DNA from: Curtobacterium sp. MCPF17_052
GTDB taxonomy: Bacteria > Actinomycetota > Actinomycetes > Actinomycetales > Microbacteriaceae
DNA: 64,000 bases
NCBI RefSeq assembly: GCF_003234085.1
Contig: NZ_QKSD01000001.1
Location: 310,001 to 374,000 of the forward strand
Direction of reading: 5' to 3'
The notes below the pieces were generated by a model. That model made no database searches. It was not told the DNA's origin and saw nothing but the letters and a program-made list of their open reading frames with translations. The translations under genes and the position numbers were made by a program. Positions 47,466 through 56,303 of the stretch are shown here, one piece after another (position 1 is the first letter of the stretch; the number at the start of each line of letters is the position of its first letter).

Positions 47466-48506
47466 CTTCGTGGTCGCATTTTCGCTGGTGGCGAGGCGGG
47501 AAGACCACCGGCACCGTTGATCGGTAACTGCCGGCCGACGAGCCGTCGGCGGTCTCGAATTGCTCGACTGCCGCTCGACCCCACCCCGTGGGGTCGTCGC
47601 CGGGAGGCACGAGTGCCAGCGAATACCAGAGCACGAGTACCGGCCACCAGTGCAGTTCCTCGTCCGTGAGGGCTCGGACCGTCTGGTAGCCGTCCAGGAA
47701 CTGCTGCCGAACGGACACGGGAACAGGTCCCCAGTCCCGGAAGAGCGTGCCGAGCATGACCGCGGAGCGAGCGAGCTCGACGATTCGATGGTCGAGTCGC
47801 AGCTCCTCGAAGTCGAGGACGCCGACGACGGCGGTGCCGACGCACAGGATGTTGGCGGCGCGGTAGTCACCGTGCAGATCTGGAGAGGCGGGAGATCCGC
47901 AGGCGCTCGTTCGAGCATCCGCCAGAGTACGTCGCGGGCCTTCGGAGACAGCGCCGACGGCTCGGAGGCGACCCAGCCCGCGATCTGCTCGGTGAGCGGT
48001 GCCGGCGTGGACAGCACCCCGGGTCGTGAGTCGTGCAAGGGACACGAGCGCAGCGCGTCGTGTAGTCGAGCGAGCGTCGCCCCCGCAGCACGGACCTGAT
48101 CGGCGTCCTCGACATCGAGGTGTGCTCCGTCGATGACGCGTTGTAGACCCAGCGAGATGCCGTCGTCCGTCACCTGAACCTCACCCGCGAGGGTCGGTAC
48201 CGGCGTCGACACGGGCAGTCCCTGTGCTCCGAGCCAAGCAGTGAGGTCGGCGGTGAACGCGAGTCGCTCGAACCGGTCGGGAGCGACCGACCACTTCACC
48301 AGGAGGCGTTCGTCCCCTCCACGAACCCATGCGAGGGCGTTGGTGTCGCTCATCACCATCCGCTCCGGTGGCCCGACACGAACACCCCAGTGATGCTCGA
48401 CCGTTGAGCTGACCCAGTCGCCCACCGCTTCGGCGTCCGCGAAGCCGAAACGGTTCTGGAGCACGTCGGTCGGGTCGTCCTGCTCCCACAACATCTCGAT
48501 CGTCAT
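47431..48506 (-). pseudogene. Aminoglycoside-phosphotransferase-like gene with a frameshift
   Basis: The first frame starts at ATG 48506 (MTIEMLWEQDD) and reads the N-lobe and helical part (LVKWSV with the ATP-binding Lys; GATLARLHDALRSCPLHD). Near 47880-47892 the sense moves to another frame, which holds the catalytic loop DLHGDYRAANIL and the metal site VLDFEEL, and runs to 47431. Joined, they make one APH/ChoK-family kinase of about 355 residues. A single indel in CTCCCGCCTCTCCAG explains the break. As it stands the gene is inactive. Confidence 0.8.
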
Positions 48507-48600
48507 CGATCCCCCTGCATCGCGAGATGAGCGCCGAGCCCGACACCCCGCCCGATCTTGCCCCGCCTCACAGGCCCTGTCGACAGGCTCCACACAGAGG

Positions 48601-48615
48601 TCCGTGGAGCGCGGG
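48601..48615. repeat. Direct repeat flanking the atypical segment, right copy
   Basis: TCCGTGGAGCGCGGG, the partner of 44583-44597, at the 3' end of the next membrane-protein gene. Confidence 0.6.
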
Positions 48616-48616
48616 G

Positions 48617-49306
48617 TCAGTCACCGGGGAGACCGACCTTCGAACCGCGCGGGTCGACGTTCCGACGCGGCGGTGCCGCGACGACCGGGGCCGGCTCGAG
48701 CGCGAGGGCGCGGCGGCGTGCGGCGTCGGACCGCCCGATGCCCGTCACCGCCGCGATGAAGGTGGCCGACTGCAGCAGCATGAGCATCGGCGGCCAGAAC
48801 AACACGAGCGGGGAGTCGAGCGTGCCGAGGCCGGAGAGCAGCGCTCCCGCCCAGACGAGTGCCCAGGTGATCGGCAGCAGGACGAACCGCGCCGCGAGGG
48901 CTACGGAGGGTCCGAGGGAGCGCTCGGCCCGAGCGAGGACCTCGTCGCGGTCCTCCGGGAGCATCGCCGGGGGACGCGCGGCGAACTGCCGGTCGATGCG
49001 CTCGCCGCGGCGCCAGTCGCCCGCTCCGGTGCCGGTGCCCCGGAGGTCGAGATCCCGAGGGTGGACCCGGAGGAACACCCCGACGAAGCAGCCGAGTGCG
49101 GCCGCGAAACAGACGATGGCCAGGAGGCGCAGGGGCCACGCCCCGTCGAGGGTGCCCCAGAGCAGGTCGGCGATGACCATGACCGTGCCCGAGACGACGG
49201 CTACCGTGCCGGTCACGACGGTCCGGCGTCGGAGGCGCGCCGGGTCGAGGAACTCCGACCGGCGCGAACGGGCGATGCGCCAACCAGTTGAGAACGCGTT
49301 GCCCAT
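48617..49306 (-). CDS. Hypothetical membrane protein
   Basis: 229 residues. Four hydrophobic segments: about 30-52 and 58-80 in the first half, then 130-155 and 165-190. A soluble loop lies between. The C-tail has ALEPAPVVAAPPRRNVDPRG. No named family recognised. The codon use is typical of the host, so it marks the right border of the atypical segment. Confidence 0.7.
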   Translation of the reverse strand: MGNAFSTGWRIARSRRSEFLDPARLRRRTVVTGTVAVVSGTVMVIADLLWGTLDGAWPLRLLAIVCFAAALGCFVGVFLRVHPRDLDLRGTGTGAGDWRRGERIDRQFAARPPAMLPEDRDEVLARAERSLGPSVALAARFVLLPITWALVWAGALLSGLGTLDSPLVLFWPPMLMLLQSATFIAAVTGIGRSDAARRRALALEPAPVVAAPPRRNVDPRGSKVGLPGD

Positions 49307-49336
49307 GCCGTCATCCTGCTCCCTCGCCGGGGAACA

Positions 49337-49373
49337 CGGAACGGCCGGCCCTCGCCGAGGGCCGGCCGTTCCG
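49337..49373. terminator. Terminator hairpin
   Basis: CGGAACGGCCGGCCCTC (49337-49353), loop GCC, GAGGGCCGGCCGTTCCG (49357-49373): a perfect 17-bp stem just past the oxidoreductase stop on the minus strand. Confidence 0.85.
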
Positions 49374-49390
49374 GTGGTAGAGCTGTCGGG

Positions 49391-50500
49391 CTACGCGCCG
49401 GCGGTCAGGACCGCGGCGGCCGGGTCGAAGTCCTCCGGCAGCGGCGGGACCGCGTCGACGGACGACGTGATCTCGACGGCAGAACCCGATTCGGCCGCGT
49501 CGCGGATGCCGAGCAGCACGTCCAGGACGTGCAGGGCCAGGGCACCGGAGGCGCGCTCCGGTCGGTCCTCGGCGATGGCGCGCGCGAGCTCCACGACCCC
49601 GGTGCCACGGCCCCAGGTGGAGCCGACGGCGGGCAGGGTCTGGGGCTCGTCCTGGCCGAAGCGCCAGAGGGTCGACTCACCCTCGAACGTGTTCGGGTCC
49701 GGCAGCGAGATCGTGCCGAGGGTGCCGTTGATCTCCACGAAGCCCTGCCGTGGCAGCGCGTGCTGGAACGAGAACGTCGACTGGGCGGACTGCCCGCCGG
49801 CGAACTCGATGAGCGCGGCGTGGTGCGTCGGGACCTCGACCGGGAAGGTCTCCCCGGCACGGTCACCCGACGCGATGGTGCGACGGTCGAGCGACTTCGA
49901 CGAGACGGCCTGCACACGGCTGGCGGTGCCGAAGGCGTGCACGAGCGTGGTGACGTAGTACGGGCCCATGTCGAACAGGGGGCCGGCACCGGTGGCGAAC
50001 AGGAAGTCCGGGTTCGGGTGCCACGCCTCGGGTCCGGGCACGTGGAACAGGGTCGTCGCGGTCAGCGGCTCGCCGATGTCCCCGCGGGCGATGGCCCGCA
50101 GCGCCGTCTGGATGCCCGCGCCGAGCACGGTGTCCGGAGCGGTCGCGACCCGGAGGCCCTTCGCCTGCGCCGACGCGAGCACGGCCGCGGCCGAGTCGTG
50201 GTCGGTGGCGATCGGCTTCTCGCTCCACACGTGCTTGCCGGCGTCGATGATCTGCTGGTCGACCTCGGCGTGCACGGCCGGGATCGTCAGGTTGATCACG
50301 ATCTGGACGTCGTCACGAGCCAGGAGCTCGTCGACGCTGCCGGAACCGGCGACGCCGTACCGTTCCGCCTGCGCGGCGGCCCGGTCGAGCAGCACGTCGG
50401 CGACGAAGCGGACCTCGACGTCGGCGAACTGCGTCAGGTTCTCGAGGTACTGCGTCGAGATGTTCCCCGCGCCGATGATGCCGATGCCGAAGCGGCTCAC
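49391..50500 (-). CDS. Gfo/Idh/MocA family oxidoreductase
   Basis: 369 residues from GTG at 50500, overlapping the upstream isomerase stop (GTGA). Rossmann GIIGAGNIS near the N-terminus, then the EKPIATD motif with the catalytic Lys, and DMGPYYVTTLVHAFG. Family members oxidise or reduce sugars or inositols with NAD(P). The coupled isomerase supports a role in breakdown of a sugar or cyclitol. Confidence 0.9.
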   Translation of the reverse strand: MSRFGIGIIGAGNISTQYLENLTQFADVEVRFVADVLLDRAAAQAERYGVAGSGSVDELLARDDVQIVINLTIPAVHAEVDQQIIDAGKHVWSEKPIATDHDSAAAVLASAQAKGLRVATAPDTVLGAGIQTALRAIARGDIGEPLTATTLFHVPGPEAWHPNPDFLFATGAGPLFDMGPYYVTTLVHAFGTASRVQAVSSKSLDRRTIASGDRAGETFPVEVPTHHAALIEFAGGQSAQSTFSFQHALPRQGFVEINGTLGTISLPDPNTFEGESTLWRFGQDEPQTLPAVGSTWGRGTGVVELARAIAEDRPERASGALALHVLDVLLGIRDAAESGSAVEITSSVDAVPPLPEDFDPAAAVLTAGA

Positions 50501-51297
50501 TTGTCGTTGTCCTGGAGCCAGGTGAGGGACTCGGTGATGCCCTCGAAGACGTCGCCCTTGTACGCGTCGAACTCGACGACGCGGATGGCCTGCGGCGCTG
50601 CGGCGAGGATGCCCGCGACGTCGACGTCGCCCTGGCCGGCCGGGGTCTGGTTCTCGAACGCGCGCTGGAGCGCCTCCGGCACGATGAGCGCGCTCTCGGA
50701 CGAGGGCAGCGCGGTGCGGATGTCGCCGTCGACCTTGCCGTCCTTGACGTGGATCGCGACGACGCGCTCGCCGAGGCCGCGGAGCACGGCGGCGGCGTCG
50801 GCGCCACCGACGGTCGCCCAGAAGGTGTCGACCTCGAGGACGGTCTCCGGCGCGAGCTGCTCGACGAACAGGTCGTAGACGGTGCGGCCGCCGACCTTGT
50901 TCGTGAACTCCCACTGGTGGTTGTGGTAGCCGAACGCCAGGCCGCGGGCAGTGGCCTCGGCGGTGAGCACGTTGACGCGCTCGGCGATCTTCTTCACGTC
51001 GTCGGCGGTCTGCCAGCGGTCGGTCGGGATGAACGGGTCGATGACGGTGTGGATGCCGAGGCGCTCCGCCGCGTCCCAGATCGGGGCGGTGTCGTCGGCG
51101 TCGATCACGGCGACGTGGCCGGACGGGGCTTTCAGGCCGGTGGCGGCGAAGGCGCGCTCGAGGTCGGCGGCACGTTCGACGAACGCGTAGGGCTCGACGT
51201 TCTCGTAGCCGATCTCCCGGACCCGGGCGATGGCCTGGTCGAGGTCTTCGGCGATCGCGTCGCGCAGTGAGTACAGCTGCACAGAGGTGGTGGGCAT
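50497..51297 (-). CDS. Sugar phosphate isomerase/epimerase (xylose isomerase-like TIM barrel)
   Basis: 266 residues from ATG at 51297 (MPTTSVQLYSLRD). AP_endonuc_2-type TIM barrel: EPYAFVE, GYHNHQWEF, VLEVDTFWATVGG and HVKDGK carry the expected metal ligands Glu, His, Asp and His. It works with the Gfo/Idh/MocA enzyme encoded next. The substrate is not clear; IolE/IolI-like or 3-keto-glycoside steps are possible. Confidence 0.88.
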   Translation of the reverse strand: MPTTSVQLYSLRDAIAEDLDQAIARVREIGYENVEPYAFVERAADLERAFAATGLKAPSGHVAVIDADDTAPIWDAAERLGIHTVIDPFIPTDRWQTADDVKKIAERVNVLTAEATARGLAFGYHNHQWEFTNKVGGRTVYDLFVEQLAPETVLEVDTFWATVGGADAAAVLRGLGERVVAIHVKDGKVDGDIRTALPSSESALIVPEALQRAFENQTPAGQGDVDVAGILAAAPQAIRVVEFDAYKGDVFEGITESLTWLQDNDK

Positions 51298-51452
51298 TGC
51301 AGAGGCTCCTTCGATCCTGACGTGGTGTGCGGCCGACGGAGACACTGCTCCACGGCGAGACGATCCGACGCTACCGCAGAAACCACCCGCTGTGTGGTTT
51401 TCGTTTCCCGATGACGTGATCCGCGCCGGGCGGACCGTCGTACGGTTGCCTG

Positions 51453-52772
51453 ATGACCGCCGCGCCGACCCGCACCTTCACGACCCCCGTCGGCCGGATC
51501 GTCGGCCACCGCGACGGCGGGGTGGTCCGCGCGCTCGGCATCCCCTACGCCCGCGCCGAGCGGTTCGGGCGACCGCAGCCGGTCCCGCCGTTCACGTCGG
51601 ACTTCGTCGCCGACACCCCCGCGCCGGTGCCGCCGCAGCCGGCGACGCCCGTCCTCGAGGAGCTCATCCACCCGATCGAGGCCGAGGTCTCCGAGGACTG
51701 CCAGGCCCTCTCGGTGACCGTGCCCGCGGACCTGGGCGAGGACGAACAGCTGCCCGTGATGGTGTGGATCCACGGCGGGTCGTACGTCGTCGGTGGCGGG
51801 GACATCCCGATCCACGATCCCCGCGCACTCGCCGAGGAGCAGCGGGTCGTCGTCGTGGCCGTCACCTACCGGCTCGGCGTGCTCGGGTTCCTCGGCGACG
51901 GCGTACGTGTCCCGGCGAACCTCGGACTGCTCGACCTGGTCGAGGCGCTGCGGTGGGTGCACGCGAACATCGCGGGGTTCGGCGGCGACCCGGACCGCAT
52001 CACCCTGTTCGGGCAGTCGGCCGGCGGTGACGCGATCGCACACCTCATGGTGGCCGAGGGCACGAACGGGCTGTTCCAGCGGGCCATCGTGCAGAGCGCA
52101 CCGCTCGGGCTCTCGCGCCGTCGGGCCCGGATGAACCGCGCCATGCTCCGCGCGGTCGGCACCGTCGCACCGGACACCGCGTTGCCGGACGTGCTCACGC
52201 TGCAGGCGGCGGCCGAGAGGGTGGCGCTGCCGTACGGGCTGCGCGGCGGGATGCCGTTCGGCACGCAGTACGGGCACGCGCCGCTGCCCGCCGAACGCGA
52301 CCTGCCGGACGCCTGGCGTCGGGCGGCCCCGCACGTCGAGGTGCTCATCGGGTCCGCGACCGACGAGGCCGCCCTCTACGTCCCGATGATCCCCGGGCTG
52401 CCGGCCGTCGCGCGCACCCGGGTCGGACGAGCCCTGCTCCGCTGGTGGCTCGTCCGCCCGCTCAGCGAGGTCATCTACGGCCGGGACGCCCGGGCCTTCG
52501 CCGCCCGACACCGCGCCGCGGGAGGTCGGGCCGTGGTCTACCGACTGCACCGCGGGGTGACCGTCCGGCCGACCGGGGCGGTGCACATGAGCGACGTGCC
52601 ACTGCTGCTCGGCGACCGGGCGGCATGGGCCGGCAGCCGGTTCGTGCCGGAACGGGACTGGGCGGCCGTCGAGCGCCGCGGGCCGGGGCACCGCGCGATC
52701 TGGGCGGAGTTCGCGCGCTCCGGCAGGGTCACCGCAACCGACGACGAGACGCTGACGTTCGACCGCGGATGA
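51453..52772 (+). CDS. Type B carboxylesterase
   Basis: 439 residues, somewhat shorter than the usual 480-520. GIPYARAERFGRP, EDCQALSVTVP, oxyanion WIHGGSYVVGGG and the nucleophile GQSAGGDA are seen. The region near the end, AVHMSDVPLLLGD, holds the catalytic His. Hydrolyses carboxylic esters. Overlaps the following regulator by four bases (ATGA), so that protein may control it. Confidence 0.9.
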   Translation: MTAAPTRTFTTPVGRIVGHRDGGVVRALGIPYARAERFGRPQPVPPFTSDFVADTPAPVPPQPATPVLEELIHPIEAEVSEDCQALSVTVPADLGEDEQLPVMVWIHGGSYVVGGGDIPIHDPRALAEEQRVVVVAVTYRLGVLGFLGDGVRVPANLGLLDLVEALRWVHANIAGFGGDPDRITLFGQSAGGDAIAHLMVAEGTNGLFQRAIVQSAPLGLSRRRARMNRAMLRAVGTVAPDTALPDVLTLQAAAERVALPYGLRGGMPFGTQYGHAPLPAERDLPDAWRRAAPHVEVLIGSATDEAALYVPMIPGLPAVARTRVGRALLRWWLVRPLSEVIYGRDARAFAARHRAAGGRAVVYRLHRGVTVRPTGAVHMSDVPLLLGDRAAWAGSRFVPERDWAAVERRGPGHRAIWAEFARSGRVTATDDETLTFDRG

Positions 52773-53428
52773 GCGCGATCCGTCCGCGCCCCTCGAACTG
52801 GCGGTCGCGCGACCGCCGTCCGGACCGGATGATCGTCCTCATGCCCGCGCCCGATGCCGATCTCCGTCCCCGCATCGTCCAGGCCGCGATCGAGGCCTTC
52901 CGGCGCTCGGACTTCCACGCCGTCGGGCCCGCCGAGGTCGCCGCGCTCGCCGACCTCACCGCCGATGACGTCACGGCTGCCTACCCGGTGTGGGAGCTGC
53001 TCGTCGTCGCCGTGATGAACCGCTGGAACAACGGCGACCGGGCGGCCCTGTGGCCAATCGCCGAGCAGCACGGCGCTGCCGCGTACCTCCGCGCCCGCCT
53101 GGAGTCCGGCCTGGCCGATCCCGGGCTCGTGCGCATCCGGATCGCCACGCTCAGCGCAGCCTCGGCGCCGACACACCCCGCCGCCGGGTGGTTCCGCAAC
53201 CAGTACGTCCACGAGTTCGAGGACATCACCCTCGCCCTCGTGCGGGACGTCGTCGCCGGTCGCGAGCCGCACGGGACGTCGCCCCGGCACGCGGCGGAGC
53301 AGCTGGTCGCGCTCTACGAGGGGTTGCAGGTGCAGTCGCTGATGCGGGACGACAACGACCTGCTCTCCGGATGGGACCGGGCCGTCGCCCGGATGCGCGC
53401 CGGGTGGGGTGCGGTCGCGCTCGTCTGA
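52769..53428 (+). CDS. TetR-like regulator with degenerate HTH
   Basis: 219 residues from ATG at 52769 (ATGA overlap with the esterase); ATG codons at 52829 and 52841 are alternatives that give a more usual N-terminus (MPAPDADLRPRIVQ). The HTH area (AVGPAEVAALADLTADDVTAAYPVWELL) keeps the TetR layout but with unusual residues. C-terminal region has GWFRNQYVHEFEDITLALVRD and LYEGLQVQSLM, as in TetR ligand domains. Confidence 0.75.
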   Translation: MSAIRPRPSNWRSRDRRPDRMIVLMPAPDADLRPRIVQAAIEAFRRSDFHAVGPAEVAALADLTADDVTAAYPVWELLVVAVMNRWNNGDRAALWPIAEQHGAAAYLRARLESGLADPGLVRIRIATLSAASAPTHPAAGWFRNQYVHEFEDITLALVRDVVAGREPHGTSPRHAAEQLVALYEGLQVQSLMRDDNDLLSGWDRAVARMRAGWGAVALV

Positions 53429-53482
53429 ACGACCGGCGGCGGCCTCCTGGACCCCGCGGTCTGCGGCGCGCATGATGGCCCG

Positions 53483-53818
53483 ATGACCACGACGACCGCC
53501 GGGACGGTGCGCAGCTGGAGTGCCGACGAGGGGTGGGGAGTCGTCGACCTGGACCCGGTCGTCGGAGGCGGTCCGAGCCTCCCGGCCGTGCGCGACGTCT
53601 GGGCGCACTTCAGCGCGGTCGTGGGGCGTGACTTCGCCTCCCTCGTTCCGGGCGAGCGGGTGACCGTGGACTGGGACGACGTCCCGCATCCTCCGTACGG
53701 CGGGCAGGCGAGCGCGGTCACCGTGGCGGACGGTGCGGCGACGGGATCGGGCACGCCCCCTCCGGGTGTGTCCGGCAGTTCCCTGACGATCGAGTGGGAC
53801 GACGGCTCCAGGAGCTGA
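53483..53818 (+). CDS. Divergent cold-shock domain protein
   Basis: 111 residues. GTVRSWSADEGWGVVDLD matches the RNP1 area of cold-shock proteins, and DVWAHFSAVVG matches RNP2 (FVHFS), with GERVTVDWDD after. An insertion of about ten residues separates the two motifs, and a Gly/Pro-rich tail follows. It probably binds single-stranded nucleic acid; a role in cold response is not shown. Confidence 0.72.
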   Translation: MTTTTAGTVRSWSADEGWGVVDLDPVVGGGPSLPAVRDVWAHFSAVVGRDFASLVPGERVTVDWDDVPHPPYGGQASAVTVADGAATGSGTPPPGVSGSSLTIEWDDGSRS

Positions 53819-53963
53819 CGCGGCGTCACCACCGCGGACGGACACCGGGTCGGTCGTCGCACGCGTCGTCCTGGTTCCGTGCTGGTGACGAGTGCGTGAA
53901 CTCCTGTCCGGGAGGCCGTCGATCTGCGAGTATCCGACGAACGACCACAGGAGGGCAACGCAC

Positions 53964-54800
53964 ATGGGGTACATCACCACCGACGACGGAGCAGAGATCT
54001 ACTTCAAGGACTGGGGGGACCCCGGCGCGCAGCCGATCGTGTTCCACCACGGCTGGCCGCTGTCCTCGGACGACTGGGACGCGCAGATGCTCTACTTCCT
54101 GGCCGAGGGGTACCGCGTGGTCGCGAGCGACCGGCGGGGTCACGGCCGCTCGTCGCAGATCGGCACCGGCCACGACATGGACCACTACGCCAGCGACGTG
54201 TCCGCCGTCGTCGAGCACCTCGACCTGCACGACGCGATCCACATCGGCCACTCCACCGGTGGCGGCCAGGTCGCTCGGTACGTCGCCCGGTACGGCCAGC
54301 CGCAGGGGCGGGTCGCGAAGGCGGTCCTCGTCTCCGCCGTGCCGCCGCTGATGCTCAAGACGGAGTCGAATCCGGAGGGCACCGACATCTCGGTGTTCGA
54401 CGGGTTCCGTGCGGCGCTCGCCGCGAACCGTGCCGAGTTCTTCCAGGCGGTGGCCTCCGGCCCGTTCTACGGCTTCAACCGTGACGGCGTGACGCCGTCT
54501 GAGCCCGTCATCGCCAACTGGTGGCGCCAGGGCATGACGGGCAGCGCGCTCGCCCACCTCGAGGGCATCAAGGCGTTCTCGGAGACCGACCAGACCGAGG
54601 ACCTGCGGGCGATCACCGTGCCGGTCCTGGTCCTGCAGGGCGACGACGACCAGGTCGTCCCGTACGAGGACGCGGCCCTGAAGCAGGCCGAGCTCCTCAG
54701 CGACGCGACGCTGAAGATCTACGAGGGGTACCCGCACGGCATGCTGACCACGCACGCGGACGTCATCAACCCCGACATCCTCGCGTTCATCCGGAGCTGA
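53964..54800 (+). CDS. Alpha/beta hydrolase, non-haem chloroperoxidase type
   Basis: 278 residues from ATG at 53964 with CAGGAGGGCAAC ahead. Close to the cofactor-free haloperoxidase family: FHHGWPLSSDDWD oxyanion loop, DRRGHGRSSQ, nucleophile GHSTGGGQV, LQGDDDQVVP (Asp) and YPHGMLTTH (His). These enzymes can halogenate in vitro but the true role is often ester or lactone hydrolysis. Confidence 0.93.
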   Translation: MGYITTDDGAEIYFKDWGDPGAQPIVFHHGWPLSSDDWDAQMLYFLAEGYRVVASDRRGHGRSSQIGTGHDMDHYASDVSAVVEHLDLHDAIHIGHSTGGGQVARYVARYGQPQGRVAKAVLVSAVPPLMLKTESNPEGTDISVFDGFRAALAANRAEFFQAVASGPFYGFNRDGVTPSEPVIANWWRQGMTGSALAHLEGIKAFSETDQTEDLRAITVPVLVLQGDDDQVVPYEDAALKQAELLSDATLKIYEGYPHGMLTTHADVINPDILAFIRS

Positions 54801-54824
54801 CGCCGCGGACGCTGCGTCCGCAGC

Positions 54825-54890
54825 CGACGGACGGGAGGCGCGGTGCCGGTGGGCCGACGAGCTCACCGGTGACGCGCCTCCCGTCCGTCG
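54825..54890. terminator. Shared-stem hairpin 3 (GGACGGGAGGC family)
   Basis: CGACGGACGGGAGGCGCG (54825-54842) pairs with CGCGCCTCCCGTCCGTCG (54873-54890): 18 bp, 24 bp after the hydrolase stop. The loop can also pair (CCGGTG/CACCGG). Confidence 0.78.
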
Positions 54891-54930
54891 CCCCTCGGCG
54901 TGCTGCCCGGGAGCGTGGCAGGGTTGCGTC

Positions 54931-55341
54931 ATGCAGGAGTGGGGGAGCGGGAGTCCGGTACCGGTGTGGGGTCGACCGCCGACAGGACCGATGCGCCGTC
55001 GCGGGTCAGCCTGGGCGGTGGCCGGCCTCGTCGTCGGAGCGACCGGGTTCGCGGCAGCGCTGATCGGTGCCGTGCTGGGGGTGGCCGCACTGTTGGGCAG
55101 CGGGCTCGTCTACGCCGCGAGTCAGGGTGAGGCAGGACACGGGAGACTGTTCCGGGAGATCACCCGGATCGGCGACGTCTTCGTCGTCATCCCGTTGGCA
55201 GTGATCGCCGTGGTGTGCACGGTCGTCGCGTGGCACCGGACCCGTGGGCCGGACCGGTCACGCGTGACGACCATCGTCGCGACCGTCCTGACGTCGTGCC
55301 TGCTCCTGCTGTCGCTGGCGACCGCCCTGTTCGTCGTCTGA
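54931..55341 (+). CDS. Small membrane protein, DUF4190-like
   Basis: 136 residues. A short Pro/Gly/Trp-rich start (VPVWGRPPTGP) and three hydrophobic segments: about 28-60, 82-100 and 112-134. The layout resembles DUF4190 proteins of actinobacteria. Function unknown. Convergent with the SDR gene, 11 bp apart. Confidence 0.7.
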   Translation: MQEWGSGSPVPVWGRPPTGPMRRRGSAWAVAGLVVGATGFAAALIGAVLGVAALLGSGLVYAASQGEAGHGRLFREITRIGDVFVVIPLAVIAVVCTVVAWHRTRGPDRSRVTTIVATVLTSCLLLLSLATALFVV

Positions 55342-55352
55342 ACGGGTCCGGG

Positions 55353-56195
55353 TCAGACCAGCTGATCGACCAGGGCCTCGCTCGCCGCCCACGAACGATC
55401 GGCGTTCGCGGTGCTGATGGTCGCCGGCAGGGCGACCGTCCGTCCGTGGTCGTCGACCATCCCTCCGGCCGGCCCGAGGTCTGTGGTCCGTGACGCGAGG
55501 TGGTCCGCGACCGGGCAGGTGGAGCCGGCGAACCGGTTCGCGACGCTGCCGACGAGCCGCAACGGCAGCGCCTGCCGACCGAGCAGGTCGGACTTGATCA
55601 GACCGGGGTGGAAGACCGCGGCGCTGATGTCGGTCTCGGTCTCCGCGAGGTGCCGTGACAGGAGCAGCTTCCACGCGACCGCCTGCGTCAGGACCCGTAC
55701 CCCGGAGGCGTTCGCGTCCACGCCGTCCACCGCGAACTCCTCGAGACGCCGGACGAGTGCCGGCGCCACACCGACCGTGAGGACGCGTGCGGCCGGAGCG
55801 CCGCGGAGCAGTGGCAACGCGGCCCGCGTCAGGAGGTGGTGGGTCAGGTAGTTGGTCGCGAAGCTCCGGGGGATCCCGGGCCGCAGGTCACCGCGCTCAC
55901 CGACTGCTCCCGTGGCGTTCACGAGCACGTCGAGCGTGCCGGCAGTGTCACGGAGGTCGTCCACCAGGCGAGCCACCGAGGCGGGGGACGTGAGGTCGAC
56001 GACGCGCGAGTCGACGTCGGTGCCCGGCGCTGCCTGCTGCACGGCCCGCACCGCGTTGCGTCCGCGGTCGCCGTCTCGCGAGAGCAGCACGGTGCGGGCA
56101 CCCAGGCGGGCGAGCCCCTTCGCGACGGCGAGCCCCACACCGGACGAGCCGCCCGAGACGAGGACGGTCTTGCCCTCCATGCGCTGTGTTTCCAT
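55353..56195 (-). CDS. SDR-family protein lacking the catalytic Tyr
   Basis: 280 residues (METQRMEGKTVLVSGGSSGVG). The cofactor loop GGSSGVG, LLSRD and NATGAVG are kept, but the active-site area reads LTVGVAP and TQAVAWKLLLSR, without the Ser and Tyr of the SYK set. It resembles retinol dehydrogenase/protochlorophyllide-reductase-like SDRs in layout. It may bind NAD(P) but not catalyse the standard reaction. A strong palindrome covers its promoter. Confidence 0.78.
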   Translation of the reverse strand: METQRMEGKTVLVSGGSSGVGLAVAKGLARLGARTVLLSRDGDRGRNAVRAVQQAAPGTDVDSRVVDLTSPASVARLVDDLRDTAGTLDVLVNATGAVGERGDLRPGIPRSFATNYLTHHLLTRAALPLLRGAPAARVLTVGVAPALVRRLEEFAVDGVDANASGVRVLTQAVAWKLLLSRHLAETETDISAAVFHPGLIKSDLLGRQALPLRLVGSVANRFAGSTCPVADHLASRTTDLGPAGGMVDDHGRTVALPATISTANADRSWAASEALVDQLV

Positions 56196-56206
56196 GACGA
56201 CCTCCG

Positions 56207-56231
56207 GTTGATGACACGACGTGTCGTCAAC
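56207..56231. promoter_or_regulatory. Palindromic operator upstream of the SDR-like gene
   Basis: A 25-bp inverted repeat with arms GTTGAnGACACG and CGTGTCnTCAAC around one central base. It lies 12 bp before the start codon. Size and symmetry fit a TetR-type repressor, but none is adjacent. Confidence 0.6.
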
Positions 56232-56303
56232 CTAGCACCGGGGTGGGGCGGGCTCCACCCCGCAGCGCCCACCCCGCAGCGCCCACCCCTGTGCGGCCCG
56301 TCG

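Noticed and set aside
46947..48593. A 548-residue kinase-acetyltransferase fusion
   Set aside because: The middle is out-of-frame sequence; the catalytic loop of the kinase is in another frame, and the acetyltransferase has its own ATG.
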